Below, in pieces: positions 13,151 through 20,915 of a stretch of 28,799 nucleotides of DNA. The notes beneath the pieces were generated by a model. The model had not been told where the DNA came from. It saw only the letters and a list, made by a program, of their open reading frames with translations, and did not search any database. The translations under genes and the position numbers were made by a program. Origin of the DNA: Willaertia magna (lineage: Eukaryota > Heterolobosea > Eutetramitea > Acrasida > Naegleriidae); contig CADWAF010000154.1 in assembly GCA_902984215.1 (NCBI GenBank), forward strand, positions 1 through 28,799, written 5' to 3'. Each line of letters begins with the position of its first letter. The first letter of the stretch is position 1.

Positions 13151-14245
13151 CTAAAAGAAATCTTGAATGTCTTTAACAATGTTAAGAATATCCTCTTTCA
13201 TTTCCCTCTTTTCTTTTTCAGCTTTTCTTTGGAAGTTTCTCTCATTCAAAAAGTTCTCTTGTGGGGTTATGGTAAGTAAGGATTTGTCTTGTTTTGGTGG
13301 TAAGTGATTCATCTCAGGTTGTTTCTTAGGGGGAGATATCTTTATCAAAACTCTATTAGATTTACCGGGTTTGTTGGTGTTATCCCTAAATAAATCATCT
13401 TCATATAGAACCTCTAAAACATTTCGATTGATACTAGTAACTTCAGAACTAACATTAGAGCAGGAATCCTCATCGTTAGAATTATTACTACCAGATAAAA
13501 AGGCAGATTTAAATCCTTTAGATGAAACAACATAACCATCTTTTGTTATCGAAATGTTTTTCCCACAACTAGTAGATCTTCTGGCTACTCTTCTATTAAG
13601 GTTTGGTTGGCTGCTACTTCTAGGTGAGCAACTATCTACACTAAGCTCTACTTTTGTAGAAAGAGGTAAGGCTATAGTTACTGTATTTCTTCTAGGTTTT
13701 CTGTTCTGTTCAGAAATCTTAGGGGTGTTTAAGCTGGGCAGGGATGTAGTATTTAAATTATCGGATCGATCAGTAAAACTTAAGGAAGCTGGATTATTAT
13801 TGTTTTTGGAGGGTGGTTTAGTTGTTAGAGGAGAAGTAGACTTTCTAAGCTCTTCCTCTTTCATTCTTCTTGTTGTTCGGTTATATTCAAGAGATCTAGA
13901 TACCGTCATACTATTGGATTTATTGAAAAAACCAGGATTAGGACTATGAAAGTTATCTAAGTCCCCTTTTACTTTTCTAAAGGCAGCCGTGTTCTTGTTA
14001 GATAATTCATCTACTAAATTTCTCTCTTCAGGTGTTTCTTGCGTTATTATATTACTAGAATAATGTTTTGAAAATAAAGCTTTACTTGAAGTTTTAGCAG
14101 TCTTTTTTAAAGTTGCCTTAAAGTCCAGTATATTTTCTTTCGCATTCTTAAAATCTGCTCTTGCTTCAGACGGTTGCTCTTCGTCGTGTCTTTGCTTCGG
14201 TACATCTAAGTAACCTTTATTACTCGCACTGGTAATATTCCCCAT
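13151..14245 (-). CDS. Candidate N-myristoylated, disordered protein, 364 aa
   Basis: No known domain is recognised. The N-terminus MGNITSAS fits the N-myristoylation pattern (Gly2, a small residue at position 6), which suggests attachment to a membrane after removal of Met1. This is inference from the motif alone. Most of the chain is low-complexity and charged, with many Ser, Thr, Asn, Pro and Arg and several basic-Ser clusters such as RRVARRSTS and PRRNTV that look like kinase sites. The last 35 residues or so (ERNFQRKAEKEKREMKE, then an Ile/Leu/Phe-rich tail) could form an amphipathic or coiled helix. Start is ATG 14243-14245 and stop is TAG 13151-13153. The frame is complete without introns. 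The plus-strand frame 13554-13949 is a shadow. It could be a membrane-tethered scaffold or signalling substrate. Confidence 0.75.
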   Translation of the reverse strand: MGNITSASNKGYLDVPKQRHDEEQPSEARADFKNAKENILDFKATLKKTAKTSSKALFSKHYSSNIITQETPEERNLVDELSNKNTAAFRKVKGDLDNFHSPNPGFFNKSNSMTVSRSLEYNRTTRRMKEEELRKSTSPLTTKPPSKNNNNPASLSFTDRSDNLNTTSLPSLNTPKISEQNRKPRRNTVTIALPLSTKVELSVDSCSPRSSSQPNLNRRVARRSTSCGKNISITKDGYVVSSKGFKSAFLSGSNNSNDEDSCSNVSSEVTSINRNVLEVLYEDDLFRDNTNKPGKSNRVLIKISPPKKQPEMNHLPPKQDKSLLTITPQENFLNERNFQRKAEKEKREMKEDILNIVKDIQDFF

Positions 14246-14528
14246 TCATATCAGTTTGTTTTTTAGAATTTATTCAAAAAATGAGGCATTAAGGGACTTT
14301 TTTTTTGTTAATCCTAAAAATTACTTTAATTAATCAAACAATTTCTAAATAGGAAAAAAATAGAGGTTGTAGAACCATTCATAGGAAAGTACCCTTTCAA
14401 GAGGGTCATTAACGGGTTAAAATTTATAAATCCCATAACCGCATTTTCACCGATAAATCTTAACAATTTTATTCTATTGAGCTAACAACATAATTGTTAA
14501 TCATTCCTTCCATTTTCAGATTATTATT

Positions 14529-15512
14529 CTACAATGTCATTCTACCCATAATTGAATTAAGTAAAAAGGAAATATCATTTCTTGCAATTGATTCCTTAAT
14601 GATATCATTAAAACTAACTTTCTTACCAATCATTGTATAGTATTGTACATTCTGCAAAGCGCCATAACTATCTAAGGTTAATAACACTTCCATTTTAAAG
14701 TTATTAACACTTAATTCTAAGGTTAATACTTGTTTAGTTTTATAATCTTTATACTCAATTATTTTTATGCCATTAACCCATTGTAAAAATTTAAATTTAT
14801 TTTCTTTCTTCTTTAATTCCATCTCTTCTTTTGTTTTATTTATTATTACAGATTCATTATTAGTTTCTTCTACTTTCATATCATTGTCAGAGAAAGAAAG
14901 TCTTTTTCTTATATTTTTAAAGAAATCTTCTTCTGTCTTTGGATTATCTTCATCATCATTAATTAAATTATTTTCAAGGTTGGGTATATCAAGGTTAAGT
15001 GGTTGTGTATTATCGGTTTTTCTCTTTTCCATTGGAGTGTCTTGGCTATTGGACTCAAATTCATCTTCTTCTTCTCTGCCATTTTCAAACTTTTCAAATA
15101 GTTTTTCATAATCATTATTTAATTGTTTAACATGTTCATACTTTGTGACCAGTTCTGACACTTTATCTTCATAACTTGTTTGTAAGGTTTTATTTTCTGA
15201 TTTTAAATTTTTAATGTCATTTGTAAGTTTATCTTCCTGTTCAGTTATTTGTTTTGTATCTATATTAGTTTTTAAATTACCTAGTTCATCTAATTCACTT
15301 AGCTTTTGTAGCGTTAATTTCTTTGCCATTAACTCTTTGTAAACAAACATTAGTTTTTTTAATTGATTCTTCTTAACTTCCATTTGATATAGTTCTTCAA
15401 TATATTCTTCTCTATTTCTTGATAGTTCTTGAATAAGAGGAAGGTTTGGGTCATTATCGAAATCAGTACCCATAAATAATTCACCCAAGTTTTCGTCTGA
15501 AAGTTGCGCCAT
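14529..15512 (-). CDS. Coiled-coil protein with C-terminal globular domain, 327 aa (kinetochore RWD-like possible)
   Basis: The true start is taken as ATG 15510-15512, preceded by a run of A; the frame extends further only to a TTG. Residues about 30-145 are a long heptad-rich coiled coil (REEYIEELYQMEVKKNQL and later KLTNDIKNLKSENKTLQ). An acidic linker follows (about 145-180) with a basic KKRLSF-type patch near 205. The last 80 residues form a compact alpha/beta-looking domain starting FKFLQWVNGIKIIEYKDYK and ending ARNDISFLLNSIMGRM. A coiled coil followed by a small RWD-type domain with a closing 'ND..FL' helix is the layout of kinetochore proteins such as Spc25 or the Mad1 C-terminus, but I cannot show homology. 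It could equally be an unrelated structural coiled-coil protein. The 61-residue gene lies 41 nt upstream on the same strand. Confidence 0.8.
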   Translation of the reverse strand: MAQLSDENLGELFMGTDFDNDPNLPLIQELSRNREEYIEELYQMEVKKNQLKKLMFVYKELMAKKLTLQKLSELDELGNLKTNIDTKQITEQEDKLTNDIKNLKSENKTLQTSYEDKVSELVTKYEHVKQLNNDYEKLFEKFENGREEEDEFESNSQDTPMEKRKTDNTQPLNLDIPNLENNLINDDEDNPKTEEDFFKNIRKRLSFSDNDMKVEETNNESVIINKTKEEMELKKKENKFKFLQWVNGIKIIEYKDYKTKQVLTLELSVNNFKMEVLLTLDSYGALQNVQYYTMIGKKVSFNDIIKESIARNDISFLLNSIMGRMTL

Positions 15513-15553
15513 TTTTTTATTGTTTTTTTGGTTTTGCACCAACGGGGTTAATT

Positions 15554-15739
15554 TTAAATATCATTCTTTTTATCTTTTTCTGCATTAATATCTCTTCTTT
15601 CTTCCTTTGAAGAGAAATCTCTGCCAGACTGGAATTCACTAACTTTTCCTAATTCCCCTGAAGTTAAGTCCTTGTCCTTACTTCCACTCTTATCACTCCA
15701 ATCACTTTGCTTGTTGAATTGACTCTCCTTACTGTTCAT
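15554..15739 (-). CDS. Small hydrophilic protein, 61 aa
   Basis: The reading frame runs from ATG 15737-15739, preceded by AACAAC, to TAA 15554-15556. The product is composed almost wholly of Ser, Lys, Asp, Glu, Gly and Asn (for example DWSDKSGSKDKDLTSGELGK) with no hydrophobic core, so it would be intrinsically disordered. I recognise no family. Its stop lies 41 nt from the ATG of the coiled-coil gene on the same strand. No GT...AG intron can join the two frames, because the gap is too short and lacks suitable sites. It may be a separate small gene or a long upstream ORF of the coiled-coil transcript. Its composition is typical of small stress-type hydrophilic proteins, but that is not a functional assignment. 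Confidence 0.45.
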   Translation of the reverse strand: MNSKESQFNKQSDWSDKSGSKDKDLTSGELGKVSEFQSGRDFSSKEERRDINAEKDKKNDI

Positions 15740-15931
15740 GTTGTTGTTTTTTTATTTAAGGAATGATTTAAAATTGTTTTGTTTAAAAGTATTTCAAGTG
15801 GTGTTTGTGTATTTTTGAAAAGATAAATATTCTTGGTATTAATAGGCAAGTATAAAAAAAGAATAATTCTATTTAAAAAAAAATTTTATTTTACAAAATC
15901 ATTCTGATTTTATAGTTAATTGTTGGGAAAT

Positions 15932-17753
15932 TTAAACTCTTCTAGCTTTCTTTGATCTCTTTGAGCTCTTACATTTAACTAATCTTCTTAATTTTTGAAT
16001 TAATCTTTTGCTTACTTTAACTCTTCTACTACATTTACGGACCTTAATTCTGAATCTCTTTAATACCTTCTTAACTAATTTACTGATATTTTTCTTTGGA
16101 TTCCATTTCTTTCCTAACTTCTTCTTTAACTTTAATAAACGATTGACTTCCTTCTTTAATTTAGATAAATCTCTTGCTCTAAGAGTCTTTCTTGCCTTTC
16201 TTCCTTTTCTATTCTTTCTTGCCTTTCTATTCTTTCTGTTTTTTCTTACTTTTCTTGCCTTCTTTACTTTCTTTGCTGCTTTCTTTTGTGCTTTCTTTGC
16301 CTTCTTTGCTTTCTTAATTGCCTTCTTTTCAGCCTTCTTTGCTTTCTTTTCAACTTTCTTTGCCTTCTTGACTGCCTTCTTCAACTTCTTAAGTGCCTTC
16401 TTTGCTGCTGCCTTCTTCTTCTTCCATTTCTTAACTGCTTTCTTTGCCCATTTCTTTGCCCACTTTTGTCTCTTCTTCTTTTCATCCTTACGTAATTGAG
16501 CAACTACTTTAGCAATATCCTTACCATCAGTTTTACCTGAAAGAACAACATCAATAATACATGACTTTAATAAACGTTTCTTTCTTTCTGGAATACCTGC
16601 CTTAATACAAATTTCCTTTGCCTTTTGTTTTTGTTCAGCAGTTGGTTTTGGTAAAGTTCTTTTAACAATCTTTCTAGGCTTATGATCATGCATTAATCCG
16701 ATTGCTTGTTGTTTAGTTGCATCAAGAGATAAACATAAACCAGCATCCCAAGTAACAGTCTTTGGTGAATCAACGAATAAACTGATATGACCTGCACTTC
16801 CTTGAGAAGTAAGATATGCTGCTGGATTTCTATCCCATTCTGCAGTTAATTTAGCACCATTTCCGGAAGCAATAATAACACCATTAGTTTTAGTTCTTTG
16901 AATGTAACCACCCTTCTTACTGAGTTCAATCTTTTGACCTACAGCAATACTGAATTCTTTCTTATTCTTATAGAATTTATCATCATTAACGTTGTATTCG
17001 ACGATTGCTTTCTTGTCAACTTTAACTGCAATACCGACGTTAACTGAAACCTTATTCCATTTACCAGTTCTTGAGTGAGCAACAAAGTTACCATCACTTG
17101 AATGAGCTAATACGTAATCACCAATTCCGTAGTAATCATATCTTTTACCAGTGAAACTGACATAGTGAGGATCACCAGTAGCTTGGCATTGTTGTAAAAC
17201 AGTTGTTGGTGTTGGTTTTGGTGCTATTTAATGTAATTGTTTAATTATTTGTGGAATGATGTCGAAAGGTGACAGTATTAAAATTGATTAATAAAAATTG
17301 AAAAATTTAGAACTTACCTTCAACAGCCTTTTTAGCCTTCTTTAAAGCCTTCTTTGCTTTTCTCAAAGCCTTCTTAGCTTTCTTTTCAGCCTTCTTAGCC
17401 TTTCTTGCTGCTCTTCTAGCCTTCTTAGCTGCTCTTCTTGCTGCTCTCTTTACTTTTCTAGCCTTCTTTAAACCTCTTCTCTTACGATGTTTCTTTGCAA
17501 TTTTTCTTGCTACTTTTCTAATAATTGATTTTGGAACACCTCTACGTTTAAGAGCTCTAACAACTCTAGCAACCTTTCTTCTGACAACTTTAGGTGCTGC
17601 ATGATGATGATGTCTATGTATTAATTTATGGACAGCTCTTCCTACACGTTTAGCTACTCCTCTAATTCCTTTTGCTTCGACGGATTGAGAGCTCAAAACG
17701 ACGCAAACGAAAAGGATAGTTAATAGGATACCAACCAACCAGCTCTTATTCAT
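15932..17753 (-). CDS. Secreted VWD-domain protein with two Lys/Arg-rich arms, exons 17318-17753 and 15932-17223, 575 aa
   Basis: VWD domains occur in extracellular, often self-associating proteins. Residues 1-27 are a clear signal peptide (hydrophobic LVGILLTILFVCVVL, likely cut after SVEA). Residues 28-145 form a strongly cationic arm with an HRHHHH patch and Lys/Arg/Ala helices. After a Pro/Thr linker (about 147-153) comes a VWD domain at about 156-310, opening QCQATGDPHYVSFTGKRYDY. The usual next Cys is Gly (GIGDYVL). A small segment with SCIIDVV follows at about 366-372. The C-terminal arm (about 390-575) repeats KKAKKA-type units and is around half Lys/Arg. Start is ATG 17751-17753 and stop is TAA 15932-15934. 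A 94-nt GTAAGT...AATAG intron joins GAAG|CA in frame. Lys codons are mostly AAG, unlike the AAA-rich neighbours, suggesting strong expression. The function is unknown: matrix, cyst wall or polyanion binding are guesses. Confidence 0.9.
17224..17317 (-). other. Intron of the VWD gene
   Basis: On the minus strand it begins GTAAGTTC at 17317 and ends TAAATAG at 17224 (94 nt). Reading through would stop at 17307-17309. Splicing fuses the secreted cationic first exon to the VWD exon in one frame, exactly 176 codons ahead of an internal ATG at 16693. Confidence 0.92.
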
Positions 17754-18115
17754 TGTTTTTATTTTTTATGTGATGATTTTCACTGATGTTGGCATACTAA
17801 TAGCTTTTATGTGGGACTATAAGACATAGTCAGGCTTCAAACATCACGTCATCCACTTACAAAAATTTATAAAAGAGTTAGTCCTCACCCATTTAATGGG
17901 TAAAAAAACAAAAATGTAAAAGACCGGTCCCAACTACAAGTGAACACTGCCAAAAATCAAGTGTATTCCACAACGAATAGCAGAACTAATGGTTTACTAT
18001 GACTACAATTTAATTTGAAAATATTTTCTTGGTTTTGTTGGTTATAGTGTTTACGTTTCTTTACAAAATCATTTAAAATTCGTTATTACGGAAAAGAGCA
18101 TTACTTACCATTTAT
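17754..18115. promoter_or_regulatory. Upstream region of the VWD gene
   Basis: These 362 nt lie between the VWD start and the end of the glycosyltransferase gene on the same strand and hold no open frame. They are clearly richer in G+C than the gene bodies' wobble positions and contain a perfect inverted repeat at 17887-17901. A TATA-like TTTATAAATT on the minus strand lies around 17865-17876. Promoter assignment rests on position only. Confidence 0.45.
17887..17901. repeat. Perfect 7-bp-arm palindrome ACCCATT-T-AATGGGT
   Basis: The arms ACCCATT and AATGGGT are exact reverse complements around one base, 134 nt upstream of the VWD ATG. In a region of this size and composition, a symmetric GC-containing site is a candidate binding site for a dimeric regulator. 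Confidence 0.5.
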
Positions 18116-18116
18116 T
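18111..18116 (-). terminator. Candidate AATAAA at the end of the glycosyltransferase gene
   Basis: AATAAA on the minus strand begins at the last base of the TAA stop (18116-18118). The position suits a polyadenylation signal with a very short 3' end, but A-rich DNA makes chance matches common. Confidence 0.3.
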
Positions 18117-20856
18117 TATAAGTAGTTTACTGATTTAAATAAGTTGTGACAAAATGTTTTTGTGTTGAAAGTAGTCTGAGCTAAATTACTATTTCTTTGT
18201 TTCATTTCCTTAAAATCTTTTAATTTTTCAATTAATAATTTGCCCCATAAATCTTCTTCTTTCTGCTCTAATAACAAATATCCAACATTGTATTCTTTCA
18301 CAAATGATAGTAATGGATTTTCATATTTCACATTATCTACTACTAATAAGGGTATATAGCCATTGCTTGAAAGAATTGACTTGTCAATTGTTCACTATCA
18401 TTAATCCAAACTATATCACTAAATAAACTTGCAAATATCTTTAAACTTCTTTTCATCTCACCAACATTAGTTTGTTTAGAAGGTCTAACAAAATAAATAT
18501 CTTCTTCTCCACTCATTGAATTCCCTTCAGACATTACTTGGAAAAACTTTGAAACCTCTACCCTAGCATTCATGCTTAACTTTCTTAGATAGTTTATATC
18601 TCTCTTTTCTTTTTCTGGATGTAAATCCATTTCGTAGGAAAGTTTTTTATTTGTTAGGAAAATAAATTTAAATTTCTTTAAAGGTAAAACTTTTTTGATA
18701 AATGAGAAGAATTCTTCATCTCTTCTTTTATTGTTTTCTGTAATCCAATAACTAATAATTATTTTATTTGGTTGTTGTTGTTCAGTTTTAATTGTTTTTA
18801 ATTGTTGATAGATTGAATGCAGATGGATTGGTATTTGTTGTAAAATAATATCATCATTTTGTAAAGAGAATGACCAATCCTCTAAAGATACGAGAGAGGG
18901 ATAGATGATTGACGGGTTGTTATTATTTAATTTATTAGTAGTTGATAAAATATATTCATTGGATATTATATTTTTAATATTTTTATGTTGTAAATATAAT
19001 TCTTTGGTAAATATATAGTTTATAATATGTTTATTTTTTATAATTGATAAATTATTTAATAACAATTGTAATCCATTTAAACTTTGTAAATTAATTATAA
19101 AATTAATATTTCTAGAAATTATTAAATATTTTAAAAGAAAATTCATTTTTTGTAAAACTTTTTTTTCACCATTTTCAAATAAATTTATACCATGAAATAT
19201 ATTTGTTGTAAATTTCTCTAAAATTGGTTGATAATCAATCGTTGTTGTATTAAAATATTTATCTACTGTTAATAAAGTAACTTCAAAATTAAATTCTAAT
19301 TTAAATATCTTTAAAACCTCTACTGTAATATATTGTAATTCTTTATTCCTTTCTAAATCTTCAGTAATTAATAATAATGAATTTTTCTTATCAAAATGAA
19401 ATGTTTTCCACTCTTTTAACACAGTTGACCACAACCGTAATAAATCTCTCTTTTCATTTTGTAAACTATTATCATTATTTAAATAACCATATTTTTTCAA
19501 TTGTGTTATGGTTTTCTCTAAATAAAAATTTTTATAATTCTTCTTTAAATGTAAATTCCTAAAATTCTCTTTCCCTTCATTTACCTTCTCTGTATATTCC
19601 TTACCGGTTTTCGTAAAGGTCCAACGGTCATCGGGTGCGTGTAACCGGTACCAAAAATAAATTTCGGGAATGGTCCAAGCTCGAAAGCCTTGTTTTAAGA
19701 ATTTTATCCAAAAATCCCAATCTTCCATTCCTTTAATAAAAGTTGCATTAAATCCATTTAGTTTATCAATCATTACTTTCCTGTCAATCAAAAAAGTTAT
19801 TGGGAATAAATTATCTTTAATCATTTCGTGGGAACGTAATTGTATTTTTTCTAAATGAAAATAATTCATATGTGAAAAGGCCATACTAAATGAGTTTACT
19901 AGGTCAATTGGTTTTGTTTTATTTTCGATTAATTTATTTTGTAAATTTTTATGTTTAACTTTTAAATGATTTAAAAATAAAAATAAAAACATTTTTTCTA
20001 AAGCAATTGGTTCTAATAAATCATCTGAATCTAAACAAAGAATATATTTGGAATGTTTATTTAAAAATTTCATTCCAATATTTCTTGCTTCTCCAGGTCC
20101 AACATTTTCTTTTAGGTTAATTATTTTTAGGTTATTTGATTTATAAATGGATTCAATTTGTGTTTTATTATTTTCATTAATTTTTTTTTTACTTAAAGAT
20201 TTTTGTAAAAGTTTAATTCCATCTTTTTGTAATTCACTTTTATCATTAATTATAATCCATTCAAAAAATGGAAATGTTTGTTGTAATAAACTTTGACATG
20301 TTTCTAAAAAGATATCTTTTTTAGTATTATAAAAACTTGTAATAACTGAAATAATTGGTTTAAATTTATTTTGTAAAAGAAAAGAACTTTCTAATTGACA
20401 TTTTTTATTCGTAAAATAATAATATCTAAAAGTTGAAGTTGGTGTATTTTGAAAAAGATATTCATTAAATGGAAGTACAGGTAGTTTATCATTTAGTTCT
20501 TTGATTTTAGGATTTATTTGGTAATTGGTGATTGTTGATAGAATAGTATTTGACTTTTTAAAGGATTGTAACTGTTTTAAATGATTTTCATCTATTTCGT
20601 TATTTTGTAAAGTTTGTTTTAGGGTGACATCAATTTTATTAATTTGTAAAGTACCTTCTTGTTTTTTAATTTTATCAGAAGAATTAATCTCTTCAGTAGA
20701 ATTCTGAGTTTTTTTAAATAAAAAGAATTGTAAAATAATAAATAATAAAAAGAAGGAAAGGAAAAAGAATATTAGTTTTTTCCGAGTAAATAATTTTCTT
20801 TGTGATGTCACATTAGATGGATAACTTTTAAATGTGGCATTTGATTTGTTAAGCAT
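18116..20856 (-). CDS. Two-domain membrane glycosyltransferase (GT2 + GT-B-like), frameshifted near 18359-18366
   Basis: This is a type II membrane protein. After a short basic N-terminus, residues 28-47 (LIFFFLSFFLLFIILQFFLF) anchor it, probably in the Golgi. Residues about 166-410 are a family-2 glycosyltransferase: KPIISVITSFYNT, the NVGPGEARNIG loop, LDSDD (DxD at 276-279, metal/nucleotide-sugar binding) and GMEDWDFW (the ED motif at 378-379). About 480 to the end resembles a second, GT-B/GT4-like transferase. The main frame stops at 18343-18345 just after FFQAMA. The adjacent frame continues with NGYIPLLVVDN for about 80 residues to TAA 18116-18118, exactly where GT4 enzymes read 'EAMANG.IP'. 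The start is ATG 20854-20856 after a run of A; a longer frame has only a TTG. The gene lies 54 nt behind a sugar-type transporter gene. The frameshift may be a sequence error, an allele or recent decay. Confidence 0.85.
18359..18366 (-). other. Frameshift site in the glycosyltransferase
   Basis: The 8 bases GCAATGGC are read in both frames: as the end of QAMA in the upstream frame and as the start of NGY in the downstream frame. No intron can explain this because the two frames share bases. A lost 7-nt tandem unit (CAATGGC twice reduced to once) would produce precisely this junction. Confidence 0.75.
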
Positions 20857-20909
20857 TTTTTTTAATTTTAAAACCAAATTATTTCTCCACAAATCAATTA
20901 AAAATAAAT

Positions 20910-20915
20910 TTTATT
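20910..20915 (-). terminator. AATAAA overlapping the transporter stop codon
   Basis: The stop TAA (20911-20913) sits inside AATAAA, as in the BEACH gene. With only 54 nt before the next start codon, the 3' end of this transcript has to be very short or overlap the next gene. Confidence 0.3.

Noticed and set aside
14391..14406. Hairpin ACCCT-TTCAAG-AGGGT upstream of the 364-residue gene
   Set aside because: Arms are only 5 bp and could easily arise by chance; no T run follows in a way that matters for a eukaryotic gene.
14380..14450. tRNA-like stretch with GGTTAAAATTTATAAATCC
   Set aside because: No cloverleaf arms or conserved T-loop bases could be formed around it.
15513..15542. Longer N-terminus for the coiled-coil protein
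   Set aside because: It would start at TTG; the next codon suitable for a eukaryote is ATG 15510-15512, preceded by a run of A. The same reasoning moved the starts of the glycosyltransferase (20892 to 20856) and the transporter (22026 to 21993).
15513..15553. Splicing the 61-residue frame to the coiled-coil protein
   Set aside because: The 41-nt gap has no usable GT...AG pair to bridge the frames.
16008..16499. Plus-strand Phe/Leu-rich frame resembling a membrane protein
   Set aside because: It is the exact antisense of the AAG/AAA-rich cationic arm; Lys codons read backwards give Leu and Phe.
18116..18331. Separate 71-residue gene downstream of the glycosyltransferase
   Set aside because: Its apparent start is GTG, and the frame continues upstream into glycosyltransferase-like sequence, so it is the shifted C-terminal end of the same gene.
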